Below are positions 11,554 to 22,512 of a DNA stretch of 64,000 nucleotides, in pieces. Under the pieces are notes generated by a model. The model was given only the letters and a program-made list of their open reading frames with translations. It had not been told where the DNA came from and ran no database searches. The DNA comes from Pseudomonadales bacterium (GTDB lineage Bacteria > Pseudomonadota > Gammaproteobacteria > Pseudomonadales > UBA7239). Within the stretch, counting starts at the first letter, position 1; every line of letters begins with the position of its first letter. The translations under genes and the position numbers were made by a program. The stretch spans positions 1 to 64,000 of the forward strand of contig JANQLY010000010.1 of NCBI GenBank assembly GCA_028280345.1. Reading direction: 5' to 3'.

Positions 11554-13266
11554 TTAACTGCTGTTTTTTTCGGACTGTTTGTTAATAGCACCCTGATGTA
11601 CCATTGAAATAATGTTGTTAACAAGCCAGTAAAGTACCAGACCGGCCGGGAACCACAGGAACATAAAGGTAAAAATAATAGGCAGCATTTGCATCACTCG
11701 GGCCTGGGTTGGGTCCGGCGGTGTGGGGTTCATCTTCTGTTGAATATACATGGAAATACCCATGAGAATTGGCAAACAGAAATACGGATCCATAACAGAC
11801 AAATCATCAATCCAGCCAACAAATGGTGCGTGTCGCAGCTCCACACTTTCCATAAGCACCCAGTAAAGCGCAAGGAAGACAGGCATTTGTAATAACATTG
11901 GCAAACAGCCACCCATAGGGTTAATTTTTTCTGTGCGATAAAGCTTGAGCATTTCTTCCTGTAGTTTCTGGCGGTTGTCGCCATACTGCTCGCGGATCGC
12001 TGTCATTTTGGGTGTAACCTTGCGCATGCCTGCCATGGAGACATAGGCCTTTTGCGACAGTGGAAACAGGGCAATTTTAATAATCAGGGTTAATACAATA
12101 ATTGCCCAGCCCCAGTTGCCAATGTAACTATGGGCTTTTTCAAGAACAAAGTGCAGGGGTTTTGCTACCCACCACAACCAGCCGTAATCAACAGTGAGGT
12201 CGAGGTAGGGAGAGATTTCCTCGAGGCGTTGCACAATTTTCGGACCCGCATAAAATTGTGAACGAATGCTGCCTTGTTGGCCCGCATCAACAGTAACAGC
12301 AGGCGATACATAGCCAAGAATATAAATGTTCTGATTTTTCTTTTTGTAGGTAGAGTAGGTGTTTTGCTGCTGCGGATCAGGAATCCAGGCGCTGATAAAA
12401 TAGTGTTGTACCATGGCGATCCAGCCGCCCTCGATAGTTTCCTTAAAAGGTTCATCTTCCATATCGCCAAAATCCATTTTCTTATAGCGCTCATCTTTAG
12501 TGGTTGTTGCGGCGCCTAAAAACGGCTGCAGACCAATAGCACTGGTTGGCGGTACATAGTTGTCGCGTTTGATTTTGCCGAATAAAACGGCTTGCCACTC
12601 TTCACTACTGCGGTTATCGATCAGGTACTCTATATCAATCAGGTATTCACTGCGGGTAAAGGTAAAACGTTTAGTAATCGCAACATTACCGTTCTGAGTC
12701 ATAGTTAAATCTACGATGAGCTGATCATTGCCTTCTTTTAATTGGTAGTGACTGTTGGAGCTACTAAAGACTGCCCGCTCGCCACGTTTGTCTGTACCGT
12801 TTTTGCCGAGTAAGCCACTCTCGGCGATATAAGTGTGTTTTGTTGTGCGATTAAGTAATTCAAAGGGTATATCCGGTGTTTCCAGTTCGGCCCAGTAATC
12901 TGGTAGCGATACCATCACAATATCACCACCGACACGATCAATTCTTACGTTGAGCACATCGGTCTTTACTTCGATTAATGCCGAGCTTTTGCTTGCAGGG
13001 GTAGATGTTTCAACTTCCAGTGACTCTGGTTCAGAGGGCAGCAGTCTCTCATTTTCGTCGTCGTAATCTGCATGGGTGGTGCTTTGATTACTGATTGTCT
13101 CATTGGTGCTTTCTGTAGACTGTTTGAGGTCTGGCACGACAGATTCCAGTGTTTCATTTGTAATAGCTTCCGGTTTATTGGCGTCCTGGAATTTATTCCA
13201 CTCAACCAGCAGTAAAAAAGAAACGGCAAAAATACCACCGAGTAAAATGATTCGTTGAAAATCCAT
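11554..13266 (-). CDS. yidC: Membrane protein insertase YidC
   Basis: Inner-membrane insertase acting alone or with SecYEG; the atp c and a subunits encoded in this window are classic substrates. 570 residues: N-terminal anchor (residues about 5-22), a low-complexity Ser/Thr/Glu linker to about residue 95, the large periplasmic beta domain, then five conserved helices. The core contains NWGWAIIVLTLIIK, the segment NPMGGCLPMLLQMPVFLALYW and the last helix LVLYWLVNNIISM. It follows yidD with a 5-bp gap. Confidence 0.98.
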   Translation of the reverse strand: MDFQRIILLGGIFAVSFLLLVEWNKFQDANKPEAITNETLESVVPDLKQSTESTNETISNQSTTHADYDDENERLLPSEPESLEVETSTPASKSSALIEVKTDVLNVRIDRVGGDIVMVSLPDYWAELETPDIPFELLNRTTKHTYIAESGLLGKNGTDKRGERAVFSSSNSHYQLKEGNDQLIVDLTMTQNGNVAITKRFTFTRSEYLIDIEYLIDNRSSEEWQAVLFGKIKRDNYVPPTSAIGLQPFLGAATTTKDERYKKMDFGDMEDEPFKETIEGGWIAMVQHYFISAWIPDPQQQNTYSTYKKKNQNIYILGYVSPAVTVDAGQQGSIRSQFYAGPKIVQRLEEISPYLDLTVDYGWLWWVAKPLHFVLEKAHSYIGNWGWAIIVLTLIIKIALFPLSQKAYVSMAGMRKVTPKMTAIREQYGDNRQKLQEEMLKLYRTEKINPMGGCLPMLLQMPVFLALYWVLMESVELRHAPFVGWIDDLSVMDPYFCLPILMGISMYIQQKMNPTPPDPTQARVMQMLPIIFTFMFLWFPAGLVLYWLVNNIISMVHQGAINKQSEKNSS

Positions 13267-13271
13267 AGGGC

Positions 13272-13517
13272 TTAGTCTTCCAGAACTTCAGAATTACGAG
13301 AGGGTTCCGGCACAGGGTCAAAACCCCCTTCATGCCAGGGGTGACATTTTGCAATACGCCGAATGCTTAACCAGATACCTTTTATAACACCGTGTTGTTC
13401 AATCGCCTGACAACTATAGTGAGAGCAGGTGGGATGAAACCGGCAACGTGGTGGTAACAGATAACTAATATAGTTACTGTAAATTTTGATTAAACCTGTG
13501 AGCGCTTTTTGTATCAC
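13272..13517 (-). CDS. yidD: Membrane protein insertion efficiency factor YidD
   Basis: Small membrane-associated factor aiding YidC-dependent insertion. 81 residues with the signature [20 protein letters not shown] and [12 protein letters not shown], including the three conserved cysteine positions. Its place between rnpA and yidC is the standard one in proteobacteria. Homologues were once mislabelled as haemolysins; nothing here suggests lytic activity. Confidence 0.96.
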   Translation of the reverse strand: MIQKALTGLIKIYSNYISYLLPPRCRFHPTCSHYSCQAIEQHGVIKGIWLSIRRIAKCHPWHEGGFDPVPEPSRNSEVLED

Positions 13518-13563
13518 AACTTTACTATCGCGTTTGGTATTAGAGTAACGGTTTCAGTAATAA

Positions 13564-13908
13564 CTACTTTAGCTTGCCAAATAAATGAAGCAGCAATTGG
13601 GCTACTTCGCGGTTGTCGAGCTTTACAAGGCCGGGTCTGGCGAGAACAATCAGATCCAGGTTGCCGAGCTCGTGCTGGTGCAAACGAAACTGCTCGCGAA
13701 TTATACGTTTTAAGCGATTTCTATCCACGGCTTTTCGCGCATTTTTTTTTGCCACAATAATACCGAGCCTCGGACCGTTGCCGGTGTTCGGGCAGGCAAG
13801 GATTAGCAGGTGTTTGTGTGAAGCGCGGCAGGTTGAGCGGTCAAAGACCGTTTTGTAATCTCGGGCATTAAGCAAGCGCCTGGACTTACCGAAGAAGAAA
13901 GTTTCCAA
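13564..13908 (-). CDS. rnpA: Ribonuclease P protein component
   Basis: Protein cofactor of RNase P, which cleaves 5' leaders from pre-tRNAs. 114 residues; the RNA-binding signature KAVDRNRLKRIIREQFR is present and is preceded by the start of the fold, RRLLNARDYKTVFDRS. No in-frame ATG fits: the start appears to be TTG at 13908-13906, 33 bp beyond the rpmH stop; in-frame codons upstream run into a stop. Non-ATG starts are frequent for this gene. It lies in the conserved rpmH-rnpA-yidD-yidC string. Confidence 0.95.
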   Translation of the reverse strand: METFFFGKSRRLLNARDYKTVFDRSTCRASHKHLLILACPNTGNGPRLGIIVAKKNARKAVDRNRLKRIIREQFRLHQHELGNLDLIVLARPGLVKLDNREVAQLLLHLFGKLK

Positions 13909-13941
13909 GGCGCACCCATTTATTAACCCTGTGTCAGGGCA

Positions 13942-14076
13942 TTAAGCAGATAGACGTTTACGTCCTTTGGCACGACGACGCTTGATAACCAGACGACCAT
14001 TTTTTGTGGCCATACGAGCACGAAAACCGTGGTTGCGCTTGCGCTTTAACACGCTGGGTTGAAATGTTCTTTTCAT
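13942..14076 (-). CDS. rpmH: 50S ribosomal protein L34
   Basis: 44-residue basic ribosomal protein starting [20 protein letters not shown] and ending with [12 protein letters not shown], essentially the family consensus. The open frame extends upstream to 14148, but the family start is the ATG at 14076-14074. It is the last leftward gene before the proposed oriC, and rnpA follows. Confidence 0.98.
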   Translation of the reverse strand: MKRTFQPSVLKRKRNHGFRARMATKNGRLVIKRRRAKGRKRLSA

Positions 14077-14334
14077 AGAGCTACCTACATTTACCTGTGT
14101 TTTGCCATTCTGGCCCCTCTGATCTGCATTGGAGAAGCTATGTGGCAAAATGGGTCAGATTTAAAGAGCGCGCAATTGTAGAGAATTGTTAAACACAGAT
14201 CAATTTTTATCTTTTATTGATTTTGGTCATGTCGGGAAGCGAAGAGAGGAAACTGAACAGAAATTAGCCAGTATTTTTGCCTGTCTGGCAATAATCACCG
14301 GATGTGCTCAAGCTATACACTTCTTTTCCACTAT

Positions 14335-14343
14335 TTATACAGA
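14335..14343 (+). promoter_or_regulatory. DnaA-box-like site
   Basis: TTATACAGA, one mismatch from TTATACACA (E. coli R2-type box), starting 10 bp before the exact box at 14345, so both sites lie on nearly the same helix face. Confidence 0.5.
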
Positions 14344-14344
14344 G

Positions 14345-14353
14345 TTATCCACA
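14345..14353 (+). promoter_or_regulatory. DnaA box, exact consensus
   Basis: TTATCCACA, identical to the E. coli R1/R4 high-affinity box, inside the proposed oriC. Confidence 0.85.
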
Positions 14354-14470
14354 AAATGAGTGTTTTTTGAACAGAAAAAACGCAATTTTTAAGGATATGT
14401 ATATTTTTATAAGTTATTGATTTTATTAAATAAACTAATTACTTTTCGAGGAGAAAAATTTTAACTTTTT

Positions 14471-14479
14471 TGTGGATAA
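14471..14479 (-). promoter_or_regulatory. DnaA box, exact consensus, inverted
   Basis: TGTGGATAA on the plus strand, the inverse of TTATCCACA. It closes the A/T-rich stretch opposite the box at 14345 and faces it. Confidence 0.85.
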
Positions 14480-14720
14480 GTAAAAAAAATCGGAGTATGC
14501 TTCTCCTCTACCTGGTTGGGGTATTTAAAAAGATTTTGTGTTGATTTTGTGAATATTGTTTGGGGTAGCCGGTCGCTACGCACCACAACTCCAGCCAGTC
14601 AGTAAATGAAGAATCGATAGTAAGTCCGAAACCTTTGTATTTATAAGGTCTTTCGGTAGGGACACTTTTCGCTCGATTTCTTTGAATAACATGCCGTAGA
14701 GGGTTTCAGGGGGAAGTAAA

Positions 14721-16160
14721 TTGCTGGATACAGTTTGGAAAAAATGCTCAAACTCGCTTCAGGACGAGTTGCCATCGCAACAATACAACACGTGGATTCG
14801 GCCACTGCAGTTGTCGGATAGCTCGCAGGACAATCGCCTGCATATCACAGCACCCAATCGCTTTGTGATGGATTGGGTATCGAGCAAATATCTTGGCCGT
14901 ATCAAGGAGCTTGCCCAGGAAAACAGTGGTGGGCGCCCGATTGATATTGTGTTGAATATCTCGCGTCGAACGGCGAATACCCTCCAGACTCTCAATGCCC
15001 AGCCCCAGGCGGATACCACGCAAATCATTGAGAAGCCCAGTCTCGCTGCCGAAGCGGTTGTCGGCAGCTCTCGAAGCAACAACACAGCGCCCTTCCCGAA
15101 GAATAATATGATGGTGGAAGTTGAAGGGGGTATTAAACATCAAAGCTTTATTAACCGCTCGTTTAACTTTGATACCTTTGTTGAGGGAAAATCCAACCAG
15201 CTGGCAAGAGCCGCTGCAATTCAGGTGGCAGAAAATCCGGGCGGTGCTTATAACCCGCTGTTTATTTACGGAGGGGTTGGCCTGGGTAAAACACATTTGA
15301 TGCACGCGGTTGGCAACGCCCTGCTGGAAAAAAATCCGGAAGCAAAAATTGTGTTTCTGTCTTCCGAGCGTTTTGTGGCGGATATGGTCAAGGCGCTACA
15401 GTTAAATGCAATCAATGATTTTAAACGTTACTACCGATCTGTTGATGCGCTGCTCATTGATGATATTCAGTTTTTTGCGGGAAAAGAGCGCTCCCAGGAA
15501 GAGTTTTTCCATACCTTTAATGCCTTGCTTGAAGGCGGTCAACAGATGATTTTAACTTGTGACCGCTATCCAAAAGAGATCAAGGGTTTGGAGGAAAGGT
15601 TGCGTTCACGCTTTGGCTGGGGCCTGACGGTTGCGGTAGAACCACCCGAGCTTGAAACAAGGGTTGCGATTCTTATCAAGAAAGCTGAAGAAGCGAGTAT
15701 GGTGTTGCCACCGGATGCAGCGTTTTTTATTGCTCAACGTATTCGTTCTCATGTGCGCGATCTTGAAGGCGCATTAAAGCGTGTTATTGCCAGCGCACAT
15801 TTTACCGGAAGGCAAATTGATATCGACTTGATAAAAGAGTCACTCAAAGATCTGCTTGCACTACAGGACAAGCAGGTCAGCATTGTAAATATTCAACAAA
15901 CCGTTGCAGAGTATTACAAAATAAAAACCAATGATTTATTATCCAAACGCCGCAGCCGGTCCGTTGCGCGTCCGCGCCAGGTGGCCATGTGCCTGGCAAA
16001 GGAGTTGACCAATCACAGCTTGCCGGAAATTGGTGAGTCGTTCGGAGGCCGGGACCATACCACGGTGCTGCACGCATGTCGCAAGATAAAGGAGTTGAAA
16101 GACTCCGACTCTGATATAGGAGAGGACTATAAAAACCTGATGCGCTCGTTAACAACCTAG
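14721..16160 (+). CDS. dnaA: Chromosomal replication initiator DnaA
   Basis: AAA+ initiator that binds DnaA boxes and opens oriC. 479 residues: domain I ([18 protein letters not shown]), variable linker to about residue 145, AAA+ domain with Walker [11 protein letters not shown] and Walker [11 protein letters not shown], and a C-terminal box-binding domain with the signature [15 protein letters not shown]. The start is TTG at 14721 after AGGGGGA; the only nearby upstream ATG (14691) is followed at once by a stop. The boxes at 14335-14479 lie upstream and may also autoregulate it. Confidence 0.99.
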   Translation: MLDTVWKKCSNSLQDELPSQQYNTWIRPLQLSDSSQDNRLHITAPNRFVMDWVSSKYLGRIKELAQENSGGRPIDIVLNISRRTANTLQTLNAQPQADTTQIIEKPSLAAEAVVGSSRSNNTAPFPKNNMMVEVEGGIKHQSFINRSFNFDTFVEGKSNQLARAAAIQVAENPGGAYNPLFIYGGVGLGKTHLMHAVGNALLEKNPEAKIVFLSSERFVADMVKALQLNAINDFKRYYRSVDALLIDDIQFFAGKERSQEEFFHTFNALLEGGQQMILTCDRYPKEIKGLEERLRSRFGWGLTVAVEPPELETRVAILIKKAEEASMVLPPDAAFFIAQRIRSHVRDLEGALKRVIASAHFTGRQIDIDLIKESLKDLLALQDKQVSIVNIQQTVAEYYKIKTNDLLSKRRSRSVARPRQVAMCLAKELTNHSLPEIGESFGGRDHTTVLHACRKIKELKDSDSDIGEDYKNLMRSLTT

Positions 16161-16236
16161 TTGTTTACAGCATGGTTTTGAAAAGTCGTTTATTGGGGAA
16201 ACGGAAACGGTAATTAATTTTAGGAACGAGTGAAGC

Positions 16237-17340
16237 ATGAAATTTTCTATTTCGAGAGAAGCCCTGTTAAAACCTTTGCAACTGGTTGCCGGTGTTGTAG
16301 AACGCCGCCAGACATTACCGGTGTTGTCCAATGTTCTGATTGTGGCAAAAGGCACAGAGCTAGCCCTGACCGGAACCGACCTTGAGGTTGAACTGATTGG
16401 TCGGGTCAGCCTCGAAGCCGCGGGTGATGACGGTGAGGTAACAGTGCCTGCGCGTAAACTACTCGATATCTGTCGCTCGTTGCCGGACTCGGCAAACATT
16501 GAATTTTCCCTTAAAAATCAAAAGGTTACGATAAAGTCCGGAAAGAGTCGCTTCACCCTTTCAACGCTGCCTGCTACCGACTTTCCCAATGTTGAAGACA
16601 GCCCGAGTGCATTGGAGTTTGCACTGCAAAAAAGCCAACTCAAGCGCCTCATCGATCGCACCGGCTTTTCCATGGCACAGCAAGATGTTCGCTACTACTT
16701 AAATGGCATGTTGTTTGAAGTTCAGTCCGGTTTTTTGCGTACGGTTGCCACAGATGGCCACCGTCTTGCGATGTGTACCCATGAGGCGGACTATGCAGTT
16801 GACTCAACCCATCAGGCAATTTTGCCGCGCAAGGGGGTGCTTGAATTGCAACGCCTGCTCAGTGATGAAGATGCAGAAATCAAAATTACTTTGGGTACCA
16901 ATCACCTGCGCGCGACGGTTGATGACTTTACTTTTACTTCGAAACTGGTTGACGGCAAGTTTCCTGATTATGACCGCGTACTGCCGAAAGGTGGCAGCAA
17001 GGAAGTGGTGGCGGAAAGAGAAGAGCTGCGCCAGGCGTTTAGCCGTACGGCAATTCTTTCCAACGAAAAATACCGCGGTGTTCGCGTGCAGCTCGATGAC
17101 GGCGCGCTCACGATGATGGCGAATAACCCGGAACAGGAAGAAGCAGAAGAGCAGGTTATTGTGAACTATAGCGGTGAGAGCCTGGAGATTGGCTTTAATG
17201 TAAGCTACCTCGTCGATGTTCTTGCAGTCCTGTCCGGTGACAATATCAAGATCACTTTATCAGACTCCAACAGCAGCGCCTTGCTTGAAGAAACCGAGCA
17301 AGGCGATTCTGTCTATGTTGTGATGCCTATGCGCCTCTAG
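16237..17340 (+). CDS. dnaN: DNA polymerase III beta sliding clamp
   Basis: Processivity clamp, a ring-shaped dimer with three similar domains per monomer. 367 residues, the standard length. It begins MKFSISREALLKPLQLVAGV and ends with the conserved VYVVMPMRL that lies near the partner-binding cleft. It starts 76 bp after dnaA and is followed by recF after 24 bp, as in most gammaproteobacteria. Confidence 0.99.
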   Translation: MKFSISREALLKPLQLVAGVVERRQTLPVLSNVLIVAKGTELALTGTDLEVELIGRVSLEAAGDDGEVTVPARKLLDICRSLPDSANIEFSLKNQKVTIKSGKSRFTLSTLPATDFPNVEDSPSALEFALQKSQLKRLIDRTGFSMAQQDVRYYLNGMLFEVQSGFLRTVATDGHRLAMCTHEADYAVDSTHQAILPRKGVLELQRLLSDEDAEIKITLGTNHLRATVDDFTFTSKLVDGKFPDYDRVLPKGGSKEVVAEREELRQAFSRTAILSNEKYRGVRVQLDDGALTMMANNPEQEEAEEQVIVNYSGESLEIGFNVSYLVDVLAVLSGDNIKITLSDSNSSALLEETEQGDSVYVVMPMRL

Positions 17341-17364
17341 GCCGGTAGGCTGTCCCCGCGCTGA

Positions 17365-18468
17365 ATGCCCCTTCAGCACATCAAAATAGCTGGTGTGCGA
17401 AACCTTAAGCAGGTTTCGCTAACTGATTGTCAGCGCATCAATATTATTGCCGGCCCAAACGGCAGCGGCAAAACCAGCCTGTTAGAGGCGATACACATAC
17501 TTGGCCTCGGGCGCTCTTTTCGCAGTACGCGTCTGAAGCCGGTGATTAATCATGATATGGCGGATTGCACGATCTACGCCGAGCTAGCTGATAGTGAGGT
17601 AAGTAGTATCGGCGTAAAGCGCAGCCGGCATGGTAAGCACGCGTTTCGCATTAACCGGGAGAATATTGCGAGTACGGCAGCACTTGCCGAAGCGCTGCCG
17701 CTGCAGGTGATTAATTCAGATTCCTATGCGCTGGTTGATGGTGGGCCAAAAGCCCGGCGCCAGTTTATGGACTGGGGAGTGTTTCACGTGAAACCTGAGT
17801 TTTTGGATTACTGGCGTCGCTCACAGCGCAGCTTAAAACAGCGCAATAGTGCGCTCAGGCATGGTAAAATGCGCGACGCTGATACGGCTCTGTGGGATCG
17901 GGAATTGCTGGCAAGTGCGGAGGTAATGGACCGCCTGCGTCAGGAATACCTTGAGGCAATAAAGCCACTATTCCACAAGATTTTGTGTCGGCTTGCTGAT
18001 TTGCCCGGGGTTGAATTGAATTATGATCGGGGCTGGGATCAGCAGCGCTCCCTTGTTGAGGTATTACAGGAAAATCTGCCGAGGGAGCTTAAGCAGGGTT
18101 ATACCCTTGCAGGCCCCCACCGGGCCAATATTGATTTCCGCTTTGAAGGCCAGCCGGCGGCAGAAGTGCTATCCAGGGGCCAACAAAAGCTGGTGGTCTG
18201 TGCGCTGCGACTTGCCCAGGGGCAATTTCCGGGTGCAGACCGCGCAAACGAGGATAAAAGCTGTATTTATCTGCTGGATGATTTGCCGGCAGAGCTTGAC
18301 CGCAAGCACCGGGGGACACTGTGTGATTTGCTGGACGAAATGGGCAGCCAGGTATTTATTACCTGTGTGGATGCGGATTTTGTCAGTGAAAGCTGGGAAA
18401 ACCGGGCTGATGTTCAGGTGTTTCACGTGAAACATGGCCAGATCAGCCCCGGAAAGCCGGAGGGTTGA
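17365..18468 (+). CDS. recF: DNA replication and repair protein RecF
   Basis: SMC-like ATPase that helps load RecA at gapped DNA with RecOR. 367 residues with Walker A GPNGSGKTSLLEAI near residue 31, the ABC signature LSRGQQKLVV and Walker B YLLDDLPAELD. The gene is unusual in containing two parS palindromes (17780-17795 and 18419-18434); both are read in the same frame and encode the same pentapeptide VFHVK, the second close to the C-terminus. Confidence 0.98.
   Translation: MPLQHIKIAGVRNLKQVSLTDCQRINIIAGPNGSGKTSLLEAIHILGLGRSFRSTRLKPVINHDMADCTIYAELADSEVSSIGVKRSRHGKHAFRINRENIASTAALAEALPLQVINSDSYALVDGGPKARRQFMDWGVFHVKPEFLDYWRRSQRSLKQRNSALRHGKMRDADTALWDRELLASAEVMDRLRQEYLEAIKPLFHKILCRLADLPGVELNYDRGWDQQRSLVEVLQENLPRELKQGYTLAGPHRANIDFRFEGQPAAEVLSRGQQKLVVCALRLAQGQFPGADRANEDKSCIYLLDDLPAELDRKHRGTLCDLLDEMGSQVFITCVDADFVSESWENRADVQVFHVKHGQISPGKPEG
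17780..17795. promoter_or_regulatory. parS centromere site 1 (within recF)
   Basis: TGTTTCACGTGAAACC, 15 of 16 matches to the palindromic parS sequence TGTTTCACGTGAAACA, with only the last base off. It is the expected target of the ParB encoded at 5274-6251 and lies about 3.3 kb to the right of oriC. Confidence 0.85.
18419..18434. promoter_or_regulatory. parS centromere site 2 (3' end of recF)
   Basis: TGTTTCACGTGAAACA, a perfect 16-bp palindrome identical to the parS form used by Pseudomonas-type ParB. It lies 34 bp before the end of recF and 639 bp from site 1, giving a nucleation pair close to the origin. Confidence 0.92.
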
Positions 18469-18513
18469 AGAGCGACAGGGTGAATAATTGCCAGAAATGA
18501 AAGATCGGGGTGA

Positions 18514-20931
<2,418 letters not shown>

Positions 20932-20978
20932 TTTCAGTGGGCAATAAAAGAGAGTCAATCCTTGATAACAAATAGATA

Positions 20979-21008
20979 GTGCAAAGGCTGCTTGCGTGGC
21001 CTTTGCAC
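20979..21008. terminator. Strong hairpin between convergent gyrB and plsC
   Basis: GTGCAAAGGC and GCCTTTGCAC form a perfect 10-bp stem around a 10-base loop in the 261-bp gap between gyrB and the oppositely oriented plsC. There is no long T-run on either side, so it is either an imperfect bidirectional terminator or an mRNA 3'-end stabiliser. Confidence 0.55.
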
Positions 21009-21192
21009 ATTAGTAAAAAACTTAAAACATAACGTTAAACAAGATAAATAACGACAAGCGAAATACATGACAGTTGTCGGCGGTATTCTTTATCCAGTCG
21101 AAAATTTATTTTAATAACCGTAACAGTATTTCAGAGAGTTTTGTGAAGAGTGTCGATGCTGATTGCTTTAGGTTATTTGTAACTTAACCCGG

Positions 21193-21927
21193 TTAATCGG
21201 TTTTTGTGGCAGAAGGCATCTGGCGAATTTCATTTTCAATCCACTGTTTGACTTCTTCGGTCAGCTCTTTGCTGTTGCGCCCTTCGGTGGGAATCGGTTT
21301 GCCGATAACCACGGTGATCGTGCCTGGTGTTTTGTAGATCTTTGGCACCGGCCAGCACTGACCTGCATTATGGGCCACTGGCAAAACCGGCACGCCGGCA
21401 GTACAGGCGATCTGTGCGCCGCCACGAGCATAGTTGCCGGTCTTGCCGGATGGGATGCGCGTGCCTTCCGGAAAAACCAGCACGTTAATACCTTCCTCAA
21501 TGCGCTCAACACCGGTTTTGTGAATATGGCGCAAAGCATCCTTCGGCTTGCTGCGATCAATCGCAATTGGTTTTAGTAATGCGAGGCCCCAACCAAAAAA
21601 CGGAATACGCAGCAGGGATTTCTTAAGAATGGTACTAACCGGTTCAAAATAAATTTGTGTAAAAACTGTTTCCCATGTGGACTGGTGTTTACACAGCACA
21701 ACATAAGCCGTATCAGAGGGAATGTTCTCAACACCGATAATATTGTAATTAATACCCGCAACATATTTGGCAAACCACAATGCAAGATTATTCCACTTCA
21801 TTAAAATACTGTATCGAATCGGGAAAGGCAGCGGCCATAAAAACAACGCAACAGAACCGAACAACACACCGGTGCCGCCATAACAGCAATAAAAAAGAAC
21901 GGAACGGATGTACTGGATTATTATCAT
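21193..21927 (-). CDS. plsC: 1-acyl-sn-glycerol-3-phosphate acyltransferase (PlsC family)
   Basis: Membrane acyltransferase that adds the second fatty acid during phosphatidic acid synthesis. 244 residues: N-terminal hydrophobic segment (about 8-32), catalytic HX4E motif HQSTWE at residues 81-86 (most family members have HX4D; the Glu form is common in this branch), and the substrate-binding FPEGTRIPSG at 152-161. Its ATG overlaps the gmhB stop by one base. Several paralogues with different acceptors exist, so the exact lyso-lipid substrate is inferred. Confidence 0.88.
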   Translation of the reverse strand: MIIIQYIRSVLFYCCYGGTGVLFGSVALFLWPLPFPIRYSILMKWNNLALWFAKYVAGINYNIIGVENIPSDTAYVVLCKHQSTWETVFTQIYFEPVSTILKKSLLRIPFFGWGLALLKPIAIDRSKPKDALRHIHKTGVERIEEGINVLVFPEGTRIPSGKTGNYARGGAQIACTAGVPVLPVAHNAGQCWPVPKIYKTPGTITVVIGKPIPTEGRNSKELTEEVKQWIENEIRQMPSATKTD

Positions 21928-22481
21928 TAAGCGAGTAATTCCCGGGTAAAAGTATCAAGGTCATCAACAACCTGTAAGGAGTTAAACCAGGGCGGTGGAT
22001 CTGACAGCAGCTTTTCCAGTGTCTTTTCACCTTTACCAGTTTTTACCAGCACCGGAAGGCAGTCTCTTGCGATGCCCGCTTCAAGGTCGCGCAGGGAGTC
22101 TCCAACCAAAAACGCATCTTTTGCGCTGAGCTCAAGCTCAGCTTCAATCGCATCAATCAAACCGGCTTTGGGCTTGCGGCATTCGCAGTTATCTTCCGGT
22201 GTGTGAGGGCAATAAAAAATGCCGTCGATAACGCCACCTTCGGCTTCCACCAGTGAGCAAAGTTTGTCGTGCATTGCTTCAAGATCATCGAGATCAAACA
22301 GACCGCGGCCGAGCCCTGATTGATTGGTTGCAATCGCAATACAGTAACCGGCTTTGGATAATGCAGCAATCGCTTCGATACTGCCTGGCAGGGCAATCCA
22401 TTCATCAGCAGATTTGATATAGGCATCGGAGTCTTCGTTAATCACACCGTCGCGATCCAGAATAATAAGCGAGTTGTTCAC
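21927..22481 (-). CDS. gmhB: D-glycero-beta-D-manno-heptose-1,7-bisphosphate 7-phosphatase
   Basis: HAD-superfamily phosphatase of the ADP-heptose pathway for lipopolysaccharide core. 184 residues: nucleophile motif LDRDGVIN with Asp9 and Asp11, motif ATNQSGLGRGLF, a zinc-binding loop with CPHTPEDNCECRKP, and the C-terminal acidic motif FLVGDSLRDLEAG. The start is GTG. It sits between glyS and plsC, a conserved arrangement in pseudomonads. The short HAD form matches GmhB rather than bifunctional HisB. Confidence 0.92.
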   Translation of the reverse strand: MNNSLIILDRDGVINEDSDAYIKSADEWIALPGSIEAIAALSKAGYCIAIATNQSGLGRGLFDLDDLEAMHDKLCSLVEAEGGVIDGIFYCPHTPEDNCECRKPKAGLIDAIEAELELSAKDAFLVGDSLRDLEAGIARDCLPVLVKTGKGEKTLEKLLSDPPPWFNSLQVVDDLDTFTRELLA

Positions 22482-22512
22482 GATAGATAAGAGCTTGCCC
22501 GGTCAGCCCGCG

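Larger units (their letters stand above)
14150..14720. other. Probable chromosomal replication origin (oriC)
   Basis: 571 bases without a gene, between divergent rpmH and dnaA, the oriC position in pseudomonads. It holds two exact DnaA boxes (TTATCCACA at 14345-14353; its inverse at 14471-14479) and a near-match TTATACAGA at 14335-14343, exactly 10 bp before the first box. Between the exact boxes, about 14385-14470, the sequence is very A/T-rich and would serve as an unwinding element. Transcription is leftward on the left and rightward on the right for several kilobases, as expected at an origin. The promoters of rpmH and dnaA must also lie here. Confidence 0.85.

Noticed and set aside
14077..14148. 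N-terminal extension of L34 to 14148
   Set aside because: Ribosomal protein L34 is 44-47 residues and always begins MKRTF; the extension is upstream untranslated sequence.
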